Notes under the pieces: generated by a model
The model's database searches: none
Told to the model about the DNA's origin: nothing
Seen by the model: the letters and a program-made list of their open reading frames with translations, nothing else
Origin: Clostridium_AD sp050717635
GTDB lineage: Bacteria > Bacillota > Clostridia > Clostridiales > Clostridiaceae
Assembly: GCF_050717635.1 (NCBI RefSeq)
Contig: NZ_JBOITO010000036.1
Location: 310,001-374,000, forward strand
Length of the DNA: 64,000 nucleotides
Direction: 5' to 3'
Part shown: positions 8,755-16,771 of the stretch, piece by piece
Layout: every line of letters starts with the position of its first letter
Position numbering within the stretch: position 1 is the first letter of the stretch
Translations under genes and position numbers: made by a program

Positions 8755-10083
8755 TTAGTCCCTCCTTAGCGTAATAAAATCATTTTCACACTCTAGAACC
8801 GTTCCTGAAATGCTGGCATGAATTGCAGCACCCAAACTGCCTTCAGGTATTTTGCCGATTAGCTGTCCAAGCTTTACATGATCCCCAACAGAAACAACTG
8901 TAAGCGTAGGTGCTCCTACATGCTGCCTTGTTGCAATATGAACCAATTCAGGTTTTATTTCAACTTTCATCATAGGAGCAGGCTTGTCAAAATCATGTAA
9001 CCCTAGTCTTGCCACAAGCCGCTTGCTTGGAACCAATCGATATTCACGGTTTTTGCGGGAAGTGAATTTTGATTTCGTCGGTTTATACTTTATATTCTGC
9101 TTTGCCAATTTCTCTTTAAAATAGAGGTTTGCAGCTTTAGGATAAAGTCCTACTGGACATGAAAACAATTCACATAAATTACACTGGCAGCATAGCTGTG
9201 AAATCTTCTGACTTTCAACATCCGTTAATGCATAATTTAAAGCTGTCATCATCTTATGTGGTTGCACGTTATGTCCAAGAAGGAAACGAGGACACATATC
9301 CGTACACATCCGACATTGTTCACATGAAGCTCTATTCACTCTTCTTGCCTGTTCAATGTTCATAGATTTCTTGCGAATCAAAGCATGCTGTTTTTTCAAA
9401 ATTACGAAACCCTTATTTTTCTTTGTAATATATCCATCAATATTATCCATCACAGGACCCATCATAGGACCACCGTCAATGACTGCATAGTCATCAAAAT
9501 TTTCTATACCACTTTGCTTAAGCACATCTATAATAGGTGTACCTACTGGCACCTTTATAGTCAAACTTTTCGGTATATCTCCTGCAACTGTGATATATTT
9601 TTCTGTAACAGGCTGTCCCATCGAGGCATTGTAAAGATTTAATACCGTTTCTGAATTTACTACTACACATCCAACCTGGATTGGGATACCCATTTCAGGA
9701 ACAACTCTGCCCGTAAGTTCATAAACCAGAACTTGTTCATCACCTACGGGGTAAACATCCGGAAGCTCTTTCACTTCAACGAAATCACTTACCTGTAGCG
9801 CTTCTATCCTATCTCGCAAAATACAAATCGCTTCTTTATGCTTTCCTTTAACACCTATAAGAGCTTTACTTGCTGAAACAAACTTGCCAGCTGCTACAAA
9901 TCCTTTTATTATTTCATCGGGAAATAGCTTCATCAACTGCTGGTCCACCCTGAGTAACGGTTCACATTCAGCTCCGTTAAGAAGTATATATTCACAGTTT
10001 GATGCTAGTTTTACATGAGTAGGAAATCCTGCACCACCTGCACCAATAACACCAGCTTCTCTAACCATATCAAGAAGACTCAT
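8755..10083 (-). CDS. PduS/RnfC-like flavo-iron-sulfur oxidoreductase
   Basis: A 442-residue homologue of PduS and of the RnfC/NuoF NADH-binding fold. The Gly-rich GAGGAGFPTHVKL is at residues 14-26, a SLBB-like beta region lies around 165-210, and two ferredoxin-type clusters follow: CEQCRMCTDMCP (about 258-269) and CCQCNLCELFSCP, the second with an unusual four-residue last gap. The C-terminus carries a lipoyl/hammerhead-like segment (VSVGDHVKLGQLIGKIPEG). PduS reduces cobalamin in propanediol compartments, but CutC needs no B12, so here it more likely oxidises NADH and exports electrons with the PduT-like shell protein encoded just downstream. This role is inferred. Confidence 0.88.
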   Translation of the reverse strand: MSLLDMVREAGVIGAGGAGFPTHVKLASNCEYILLNGAECEPLLRVDQQLMKLFPDEIIKGFVAAGKFVSASKALIGVKGKHKEAICILRDRIEALQVSDFVEVKELPDVYPVGDEQVLVYELTGRVVPEMGIPIQVGCVVVNSETVLNLYNASMGQPVTEKYITVAGDIPKSLTIKVPVGTPIIDVLKQSGIENFDDYAVIDGGPMMGPVMDNIDGYITKKNKGFVILKKQHALIRKKSMNIEQARRVNRASCEQCRMCTDMCPRFLLGHNVQPHKMMTALNYALTDVESQKISQLCCQCNLCELFSCPVGLYPKAANLYFKEKLAKQNIKYKPTKSKFTSRKNREYRLVPSKRLVARLGLHDFDKPAPMMKVEIKPELVHIATRQHVGAPTLTVVSVGDHVKLGQLIGKIPEGSLGAAIHASISGTVLECENDFITLRRD

Positions 10084-10085
10084 TC

Positions 10086-10127
10086 TTATCCCTCCTGTAG
10101 TTCTCTGGGGTACATAATAATTATCAA
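10086..10127 (-). CDS. Possible 14-codon coupling ORF before the PduS-like gene
   Basis: A TTG codon at 10127 has a perfect AGGAGG (plus-strand 10136-10141) 8 bases upstream. It opens a 13-residue reading frame containing IIIMYPRELQEG whose last codons form the AGGAGG of the next gene and whose TAA ends 2 bases before the PduS-like ATG. This looks like a leader that couples translation of EutN and PduS. It may also be a chance product of a duplicated ribosome-binding region. Confidence 0.3.
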   Translation of the reverse strand: MIIIMYPRELQEG

Positions 10128-10149
10128 TTCTTATGCCTCCTATAATTAT

Positions 10150-10413
10150 CTATTCAATGTTGCAATCGTCATCAATAATTCCGATAACAGCTGCATCAAC
10201 TGGGATATTATCATCACCAAGCATTCGGCGAGCCGCGGAACCCGTACATACAATAACCTTGTCTCCAATACCGGCACTGATAGTATCAACAACAATCAAT
10301 CTCTGACCAGCACTTGTGCCGCCAATTACTTCCGCCAGCATAAACTTTAGTCCATTAAGCGAGTCTGATTTTCTTGTTGCCCATACACTACCAATCAGTT
10401 TCGTTATTATCAT
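10150..10413 (-). CDS. eutN: EutN/CcmL-type BMC vertex protein
   Basis: An 87-residue protein of the EutN/CcmL/PduN family that forms pentamers closing the vertices of the icosahedral shell. It begins MIITKLIGSVWATRKSDSL and carries the conserved LIVVDTISAGIGDKVIVCTGSAAR and the closing VDAAVIGIID. It is full length and the only pentamer gene in the locus, as expected for a component needed in only 60 copies. It sits between the permuted hexamer gene and the PduS-like gene. Confidence 0.93.
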   Translation of the reverse strand: MIITKLIGSVWATRKSDSLNGLKFMLAEVIGGTSAGQRLIVVDTISAGIGDKVIVCTGSAARRMLGDDNIPVDAAVIGIIDDDCNIE

Positions 10414-10418
10414 AAATC

Positions 10419-10712
10419 TTACCCCTTTTCCATCTTGAGTTTAATCTCCTCAATGGCGGATTCAACAGATGAAGTATCGCCAAACATCGCAATCATTATC
10501 ATGTTCTGAGGACAACTTCCCCTAATATCTTCCACCGTGACACCAACCGCCTTTTCTGCAATATCAGCTGCACAAATCATATCTATCATTCTCCCTTGCA
10601 CCAGCCCAACTGCATCAGTACAAATTGTGTCTTTACTAACTCCCGCCCCCATACGCCCCATAAGAATATCTATAGTACCCGCCGTAGGAGATTTAATAAT
10701 TCGAAACTCCAT
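10419..10712 (-). CDS. Permuted BMC hexamer protein (EutS/PduU/CutR-like)
   Basis: A 97-residue BMC-domain protein. The core AVGLVQGRMIDMICAADIAEKA and the strand IMIAMFGDTSSVESAIEEI match the usual domain, but about 28 residues (starting FRIIKSPTAGTIDILMGRMG) precede the core where a normal hexamer protein starts directly. That is the arrangement of circularly permuted EutS/PduU tiles. It is short at the C-terminus, ending right after the last helix. Bent EutS/CutR-like tiles may sit at shell edges. A second permuted protein is encoded at 12694-13047. Confidence 0.8.
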   Translation of the reverse strand: MEFRIIKSPTAGTIDILMGRMGAGVSKDTICTDAVGLVQGRMIDMICAADIAEKAVGVTVEDIRGSCPQNMIMIAMFGDTSSVESAIEEIKLKMEKG

Positions 10713-10730
10713 ATTTTATACTCCCCCTTA

Positions 10731-11573
10731 TCATATGCTTTCCTGGGTGCAACTAAGTGCTATTCCTAGTGGAGTTACAAACATCGGATTTTGTGGCTTA
10801 TGAGTATAAATACCTGTCTGCTTCTCTATAATTTTTTCAATACCTGTAAGGCAACACGTTCCACCAACCAAACATATTTCCTTTACATCATAACCTTTGA
10901 TGTGCTGATTAATGATAGATGCAATTTTTTCAACTACTGGCTTAAGCACTGGTAACATTTCCTTGTGATTTTCTGGATTACGCTTATACATTTCTGCATC
11001 TGGAAAAGACATTTTATATGCACCAGAAACAACCAAGGAAAAATGTGTACCTCCTGTTGGCTCATCAGCAACATAAATAACTTCTCCATCCTTTAATATA
11101 GAAATTCCGGTGGTTCCGCCGCCAACATCCACAACTGCACCATCTTGAATTTTCAGCACATTATTGGCAGCCGTAGATTCATCAAGAACGTTGGTAATTT
11201 CAAACCCAGCAGCCTGGACCACATTGCTAACTGCTCCTGAATCCAAAGCATCTGTCCCAGGAGGAATTGCAGCAGCTGCATATAAAAGTTCTGCACCCAA
11301 TTTCGCCTCAATCTCCTGCTTAAGTTCTCTAACAATTTTAATTGCACCAATATAATCTACAACCATACCATCTCGAACTACATCTGCATACCTATAAGCA
11401 CCTGCCACCGGTTTGTAGTTTTCATCTAAAACTGCTAAAACAACACATGCAGTACCCAAATCAACTCCTGTATAGTAAACGGAAGATTTACTCACAATAG
11501 GGTGTTCAACTATATATTCAAAATCCCTAACAAGCTGATCACAGTATTCAAAATTTAACTTTTTCTCTGACAT
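10731..11573 (-). CDS. eutJ: EutJ-like actin-fold chaperone/reactivase
   Basis: A 280-residue EutJ family member with the actin/Hsp70 ATPase fold. Phosphate-1 motif GVDLGTACVVLAVLD is near residue 38, phosphate-2 motif VVDVGGGTTGISIL near 150, and the adenosine-binding LVGGTCCLTGIEKI near 245. EutJ is proposed to be a chaperone in ethanolamine compartments, but its role is not settled. It overlaps the upstream EutT-like gene by 19 bases. In a glycyl-radical compartment a reactivation or assembly role is plausible but unproven. Confidence 0.88.
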   Translation of the reverse strand: MSEKKLNFEYCDQLVRDFEYIVEHPIVSKSSVYYTGVDLGTACVVLAVLDENYKPVAGAYRYADVVRDGMVVDYIGAIKIVRELKQEIEAKLGAELLYAAAAIPPGTDALDSGAVSNVVQAAGFEITNVLDESTAANNVLKIQDGAVVDVGGGTTGISILKDGEVIYVADEPTGGTHFSLVVSGAYKMSFPDAEMYKRNPENHKEMLPVLKPVVEKIASIINQHIKGYDVKEICLVGGTCCLTGIEKIIEKQTGIYTHKPQNPMFVTPLGIALSCTQESI

Positions 11574-12235
11574 TCTTTACCTCCTAAAACCGAACAAATT
11601 ATTTGAGACAAGGTATTAATAATCTGATTAACCTTCCCAATAACTTCTGTGCATAGTTCCTTCCCATCATCACTGTCCTCATATAGTTCTAAAACAACTG
11701 GTTCAATTTCACGAAGATCACATCGTAACCTATGCAAAAGTATAATCTTCCTTCCCTGTTTAAGCTGCATATGGGCCTCTGTGATTTCAAAGCAGTCATC
11801 CAAATCATCTGAAAATTTATCAGCCTTTATGCCTGTGCATTCTGTGAAACTTAAGTTTTCCACTACGGCCTTACCCTCTATATGATTTTTAATGGAGGAG
11901 AACTGTTTACCTAAACTAATAACACTCTGTGCTAAAGAAGCATCCCCACTCAAAAGTTCTTCGTAAAATTGAAGAAACAAGGCTTCCGTAGAATTCATAT
12001 TACTGCGTAGTTTCCTCTTTTGCCAATTATTCTTCCTCTGGATTACTTCAGATGACTTCTTTGTACTTATAGTGTTTTGTTTTGTATAAGAATCAGTGTC
12101 AAACATATTAATGCCTCTATCCGACAGGAACTGACGCGCTCCAGGCGTAAGTCTTGCTCCTGGCTCTATCTCATAATTTGTAAAAGGTTCTCTTCTATTT
12201 AAATCCCGCAAATCATTTTCGGTAATAAATTTCAT
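11555..12235 (-). CDS. EutT-like protein without the metal-binding motif
   Basis: A 226-residue protein. Its first 45 residues (FITENDLRDLNRREP, then GARLTPGARQFLSDRGINM) match the N-terminus of EutT-type ATP:cob(I)alamin adenosyltransferases. The helical body (about 80-226) fits a helical-bundle fold. The EutT signature with His and a CCxxC cluster is absent: the only cysteines are isolated. CutC uses no cobalamin, so a loss of adenosyltransferase activity would make sense and the protein may be structural or regulatory. It lies between EutP and EutJ in the operon. Function is not established. Confidence 0.7.
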   Translation of the reverse strand: MKFITENDLRDLNRREPFTNYEIEPGARLTPGARQFLSDRGINMFDTDSYTKQNTISTKKSSEVIQRKNNWQKRKLRSNMNSTEALFLQFYEELLSGDASLAQSVISLGKQFSSIKNHIEGKAVVENLSFTECTGIKADKFSDDLDDCFEITEAHMQLKQGRKIILLHRLRCDLREIEPVVLELYEDSDDGKELCTEVIGKVNQIINTLSQIICSVLGGKECQRKS

Positions 12236-12247
12236 TTTAGTCCCCCT

Positions 12248-12697
12248 TTACTCTTTCTTTTCAAAATTAAGTAAATAATGTTTCAAATCAGCTATGCCCA
12301 CCCCACTGGAAACACTAATGTTATAATAAGGCTCAGATACTCCTATGTGCTTAAGCTGTTTCAAACACAATTCCTGATTTTCCGGCATTAAATCAATTTT
12401 CGTTATTACACCTACAACAGGACATCTAAACACCTTGGCAAAACCTGGAGAATAGATATTATTGTACTTTGACTGATCAACTAAGATCAAAACAAGTGAT
12501 GCATCCTGTGCAGCTGCAATTAGATGTTTGTACATCCAAGGATTTTCAATATAAGACCCTGGGACATCTATAGTGTTCTTTCCATAAATCATATCCTGTG
12601 TTTTCCTGAGTGGTCCATGATAATCATTAAGCATATTAACCAATGTGGTCTTCCCACAATGTGTTGGTCCTATTACCATTACACGTTTCTTTCTCAT
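12248..12697 (-). CDS. eutP: EutP/PduV-like small GTPase
   Basis: A 149-residue Ras-like GTPase of the EutP/PduV family. The G1 loop GPTHCGKTTL is at residues 8-17, G3 DVPGSYIEN near residue 45, and the base-recognition motif TKID near residue 101. PduV has been linked to positioning of compartments along filaments; EutP has also been reported to have acetate kinase-like activity in some species. Its start overlaps the stop of the upstream EutS-type gene by 4 bases, so translation is coupled. Confidence 0.9.
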   Translation of the reverse strand: MRKKRVMVIGPTHCGKTTLVNMLNDYHGPLRKTQDMIYGKNTIDVPGSYIENPWMYKHLIAAAQDASLVLILVDQSKYNNIYSPGFAKVFRCPVVGVITKIDLMPENQELCLKQLKHIGVSEPYYNISVSSGVGIADLKHYLLNFEKKE

Positions 12698-13047
12698 GTT
12701 CTTGTAATTTTTGCTATTGCAAAGTTAAGCAAATTTTTTAATGCATCATTTACTGCAATAAGTGCTGTTTCAACGCTCTGAACATCACCTACAAGAATTA
12801 AAGACCCAGTAAAACGATCTAAAAATCCAATTTCAACATCTGCAGCCTTTGTTGCAACATCCGCTGCAATAATAGCCGCTTCATATGGTGTTATAGTTAA
12901 AATCCCAATTGAACCTTTATCGTCTATTCCCAAGCGCTCATAAATGTCCGGCATAGGAGATGCAATAACATGAGCGATTGTAACCTGCTTTCCAGGTACT
13001 GATTCTTCTATGACACGTTGTATACCATTTTCACCAACTGTTCCCAT
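12694..13047 (-). CDS. EutS/PduU/CutR-type permuted BMC shell protein
   Basis: A 117-residue permuted BMC hexamer subunit. The N-terminal RVIEESVPGKQVTIAHVIASP is the hallmark of EutS/PduU, followed by the core SIGILTITPYEAAIIAADVATKAADVEIGFLDRFTGSLI. The N-terminal strand forms the beta-barrel plug over the pore in PduU. CutR, the homologue in choline loci, can break six-fold symmetry. It is cotranscribed with the EutP-like GTPase, and PduU has been proposed to interact with PduV, which fits the pairing here. Confidence 0.92.
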   Translation of the reverse strand: MGTVGENGIQRVIEESVPGKQVTIAHVIASPMPDIYERLGIDDKGSIGILTITPYEAAIIAADVATKAADVEIGFLDRFTGSLILVGDVQSVETALIAVNDALKNLLNFAIAKITRT

Positions 13048-13081
13048 AAAAGTTACCTCTCAATCTATTTTTTATTTATTT

Positions 13082-14032
13082 TTAGTGCTTGATAACCACA
13101 ACTGGAAAATCATATTTTTTAATCCAGCTCTCAATCCTATCAAGTTCTTCACTGCTTAAGCTTGGATCTTCCTTTATTGGATACTCCAATTCTAACTGTG
13201 TGTACTTATTTACCCCCATTTTATGGTAAGGAAGCAAATCTATACCTTTAAAATTTTTATAATCACGGAAAGGCATCAAAAATTCAATTACATTTTCAAT
13301 CTCATCCTGTCTATCATTTATGCCTTTGAGCAAGGGCATTCTAACCTTAACGTTATATCTACACCTCAGAAGTTCCTTCAAGTTTTCTAGTATTCGTTCA
13401 TTGTGCACTCCCGTCAGTTCATAGTGGCGCTCATCATCAATGTGCTTTATATCAAAAAGGAATAAATCCGTAAATTCAGCAATCTGAAGTATTGATTCTA
13501 GTTTTGCATAGCCAGCTGTTTCAATAGCAGTATTAATTCCTTCTTGCTTACATGCCATAAGCAAGTTTGTTGCGAATTCAGGTTGCATAAGTACCTCTCC
13601 GCCACCTAACGTAACGCCGCCACCTGATAAATCATAAAACATATCGTCTTCTTTAATAATTTCCATAAGCTCGGATACAGTTTTTATCTGACCAACAATG
13701 GATAATGCAGTTTCATTACAAGCATCCTCACATTTTCGGCAACCTATACAATCAATGTTACGGTGTATCTCATGTTTTAGCTCTTTTGAAATAAAATGTA
13801 TTCCAGCCGGACAAACACTTACACAGGCACCACAATTAATACAAGAGTCTCTTTTAAACATAGCTTGATATTTCCGCTCAAGACCTTCTGGGTTGGCACA
13901 CCATTTGCATCGCAATGGGCATCCTTTAAAGAACACTAGTGTCCTTATTCCCGGACCATCATACATATTATATTTTTGAACATTGAAAATCAATGCTTTT
14001 CTTTCTATTACATCTACTTTTGTATTACTCAT
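13082..14032 (-). CDS. cutD: Choline TMA-lyase activating enzyme (radical SAM)
   Basis: A 316-residue glycyl-radical activating enzyme that uses S-adenosylmethionine to install the radical on CutC. The radical SAM motif CPLRCKWC (C-x3-C-x2-C) follows GIRTLVFFKG, and two ferredoxin-type clusters follow (CINCGACVSVCP and CIGCRKCEDAC), the insert typical of non-PFL activases. The start at 14032 (MSNTKVD) is chosen because GGGAG lies 10 bases upstream; an in-frame ATG 21 bases earlier has no ribosome binding site. It directly follows cutC with a stem-loop between them. Confidence 0.95.
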   Translation of the reverse strand: MSNTKVDVIERKALIFNVQKYNMYDGPGIRTLVFFKGCPLRCKWCANPEGLERKYQAMFKRDSCINCGACVSVCPAGIHFISKELKHEIHRNIDCIGCRKCEDACNETALSIVGQIKTVSELMEIIKEDDMFYDLSGGGVTLGGGEVLMQPEFATNLLMACKQEGINTAIETAGYAKLESILQIAEFTDLFLFDIKHIDDERHYELTGVHNERILENLKELLRCRYNVKVRMPLLKGINDRQDEIENVIEFLMPFRDYKNFKGIDLLPYHKMGVNKYTQLELEYPIKEDPSLSSEELDRIESWIKKYDFPVVVIKH

Positions 14033-14062
14033 AATATCTAATCTCCCGTTCAAATAAATAAT

Positions 14063-14109
14063 TTAACTGGGCCCGATCCTCTAGCATAAGAGAATCGAGC
14101 GTCAGTTAA
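14063..14109 (-). other. Stem-loop between cutC and cutD
   Basis: Outer arms TTAACTG (14063-14069) and CAGTTAA (14103-14109) enclose a second stem, 14074-14082 with 14089-14097, with one mismatch and a 6-base loop. No long T run follows in the transcribed direction, so it is not a standard terminator. It could lower cutD expression relative to cutC or protect the cutC transcript. Confidence 0.6.
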
Positions 14110-14138
14110 GCCATTTTAAAGTCAATGGAATATCCTAA

Positions 14139-16688
14139 TTAGAAATGTGTCAGCATAGTTCTACTGATAATATCATCCTGAACACTTTTTTCCAGTTCAA
14201 CAAAGAATGCACTATAGCCTGCAACCCTAACAATTAAGTCACGATAATTCTCTGGATTCTTTTGTGCTGCAATCAATGTTTCATCATTAATATAAAGGAA
14301 CTGCATCTCTCCATTGCCAAAGACACAAGCAGTACGAAGTAATGTGAGCATCCCCTCTTCGCCTTCAGGTGTATCCAGTAGTCCCGCCATAATCTTAAAG
14401 TTGTGAACCATTCCTATGTTCATAGCGTCACAAGACATCTTAGAAACAGATTTTATAATAGCTGTTGGTCCCTTAAAATCAGCACCTTGAGTCGGACTGA
14501 TACCATCAGATAATGGTGTCCAAGCCGCACGCCCGTTAGCAGATGCACCAAGCATCTGACCAAAAGGTGTATTGTTTGAGATAGACAGTGTACCATGGCT
14601 TAGCACAGAATAAAGAGTCTTATACTTGCGGTGTTCCCTCTCTGTGAAGTTAATCAAATCAGAAGCAATCAAATCTGCATAATCATCATCATTACCGTAT
14701 TTAGGAGCTTTCAGGCAATCGCTTTTCATCTGTTCATATCCCACAAATTCAGCTTTTAGTCCTTCATTTAGTTGCTTCAAAGTATACTTCTTATCATCAA
14801 ATACTAACTTCTTGATAGCAGCCATAGAGTCTGTATGAGTAGCTAGCCCAGACCATATAACACCAGGTCCGAAGTTGTACATAGCACCACCAGCTGAAAC
14901 ATCTTTCCCACTCTCCATGGTACCTTCAAACATAATGGACATTAGAGGCTTTGGAGCTAGTTCTCTGTGGACACGTTGAGAAATAACAGTAGCAACACTT
15001 GACCACTTTGTAATATATTTGATTTGTTCCTTAACAGCATTGTCGAACTGTTCATAAGTTTTGAAATTATCCAAGTCTCCCATATCAGGACAAACTTGCT
15101 TTTTATACCACAGTGGAACACCGTGGTTTAGAACTAGTTCTATACATATTGGCCACTGGGTATAAGCAGTTGAAGTCCATTGATACAAACGACCTGATTT
15201 TTGAGGTTCAACGCAACCCATAAGGCAATAGTCACGGGAATCTTCTATAGAAATACCTTTTGATAGCATCATCTTAATATGAGCATCGTCAAAATGGCAA
15301 GCTGGGAATCCAATACCAGCACGAATAACGTCAACAATTTTCTTCATATATTTCTTAGGTGACTTGGTGTGAATACGTGTAGCTAGTGTCGGTTGGTAAA
15401 TTTTAACATGACGAACAGCATCCATAAGTAGGTAAGTTAAGTCATTTGTTGCATCAAGACCCTCACGAGTAACACCGCCAACACACATGTTTACAAATGG
15501 CTGATATCCTGCAAAGAACTTAGAACCGCCTTCACTTGTAATCCACATCATCTCAGACATTTTAATAAGCATACTACCAGCTAGTTCAAATGCTTCAAAC
15601 TCACTCATACGACCTTGCTCTATATCTGCCTTGTAGAATGGATACATATATTGATCAACACGACCGATAGACATACCAGTTTGATTCTCCTCAACTACTA
15701 GCAGTGATTCAATAGTCCAAACGGACTGAATTGCTTCCCAGAAATTACGAGGTTTATGTGCAGGAACATGTGCATTTACTTCTGAAATCTTCAGTAATTC
15801 TGCTTTACGCTTAGGATTAGTTTCCTTTGCAGCTAACTGTGCCGCATGATCAGATAAACGCTTTGCATAAATCATAACTCCTTCAGTAGTATCAATAACA
15901 GATTTATAGTAATAAATCTTATCTATATCATCTGGATTTTGGTAGTCTAGATTTTTCAAATGATCTTTTGCTTCCTGTTGAATATCTAGCATTCCCTTCT
16001 CCATAAGGATTATGTCGTATCCAGGATTTGAATCCCCACCACCATTTATTGCATGGTAAGAGCAATCTGAAACGTAAGATTCGCCTGATAGTTCCCAAAG
16101 GCCTGCCTCACGATACTGATCTTCACAATATTCATCAATGGATTTCCCTTTCCAGAAAGGGAAAAGTTCTTCACGCATAAATTTTTTATCTTCATCAGAT
16201 ATATAAAAAGGATCTTGAGCACGGGTACCTATAGTATCAAGTTCATCTTCCATCCATCTCCATGCAATATCAGGAGAACAAGCTCCTGTACGAGGTGCTC
16301 CACAAGGTGCTCCTACGATTAATTCATCCTCTTGTATTAACAAAGGTGCTGTTTCACAACAATATTTGAAACTTTTACCACGGAATATGATTTTAGGCAT
16401 TCCAGGATTTTCCTTTGCTATCTTAGTAATTGCACGAGCACGATGAGTTGAGATTGTAGGTTTCCATTTCAAATAGTTATCTTTCAGTCTCTTTAGACGT
16501 TCTGTAATTCCATTTGGAACCTCTCCTTGATTATCAGAAGATGCTACACAAGGCTCGGAAACTGCTTCATCTTTTTTTGTAATTTCTTTTGAAACTCCCT
16601 CAAACATCTTCATTAAAGATGCCCGTTCATCTGCGGACATACTTTTAGTTGCTTCTGCAAATTTACTTGAAAATTCACGAATATCCAT
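14139..16688 (-). CDS. cutC: Choline trimethylamine-lyase (glycyl radical enzyme)
   Basis: An 849-residue glycyl radical enzyme splitting choline to trimethylamine and acetaldehyde. Residues reported for CutC of Desulfovibrio alaskensis (Y208, D216, F395, C489, E491, T502, Y506, radical G821) all recur here with a constant offset of three: Y211, D219, F398, C492, E494, T505, Y509 and G824 (in RVAGYSAFF). That pattern separates it from glycerol and propanediol dehydratases. Residues 1-55, with an amphipathic helix around 2-35, precede the catalytic domain and likely act as an encapsulation peptide. GAGGGG precedes the ATG. Confidence 0.97.
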   Translation of the reverse strand: MDIREFSSKFAEATKSMSADERASLMKMFEGVSKEITKKDEAVSEPCVASSDNQGEVPNGITERLKRLKDNYLKWKPTISTHRARAITKIAKENPGMPKIIFRGKSFKYCCETAPLLIQEDELIVGAPCGAPRTGACSPDIAWRWMEDELDTIGTRAQDPFYISDEDKKFMREELFPFWKGKSIDEYCEDQYREAGLWELSGESYVSDCSYHAINGGGDSNPGYDIILMEKGMLDIQQEAKDHLKNLDYQNPDDIDKIYYYKSVIDTTEGVMIYAKRLSDHAAQLAAKETNPKRKAELLKISEVNAHVPAHKPRNFWEAIQSVWTIESLLVVEENQTGMSIGRVDQYMYPFYKADIEQGRMSEFEAFELAGSMLIKMSEMMWITSEGGSKFFAGYQPFVNMCVGGVTREGLDATNDLTYLLMDAVRHVKIYQPTLATRIHTKSPKKYMKKIVDVIRAGIGFPACHFDDAHIKMMLSKGISIEDSRDYCLMGCVEPQKSGRLYQWTSTAYTQWPICIELVLNHGVPLWYKKQVCPDMGDLDNFKTYEQFDNAVKEQIKYITKWSSVATVISQRVHRELAPKPLMSIMFEGTMESGKDVSAGGAMYNFGPGVIWSGLATHTDSMAAIKKLVFDDKKYTLKQLNEGLKAEFVGYEQMKSDCLKAPKYGNDDDYADLIASDLINFTEREHRKYKTLYSVLSHGTLSISNNTPFGQMLGASANGRAAWTPLSDGISPTQGADFKGPTAIIKSVSKMSCDAMNIGMVHNFKIMAGLLDTPEGEEGMLTLLRTACVFGNGEMQFLYINDETLIAAQKNPENYRDLIVRVAGYSAFFVELEKSVQDDIISRTMLTHF

Positions 16689-16771
16689 AATTCTTACCCC
16701 TCACTCTTTCATAATTATTTTAATTTTTTTATTTAACTTGTATTCTTTATTCTACATACAGCTCTATAATT

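Noticed and set aside
14139..16688. Annotation as pyruvate formate-lyase or glycerol/propanediol dehydratase
   Set aside because: All choline-contacting residues of CutC are present at a constant offset, including Cys492-Val-Glu494 and Asp219.
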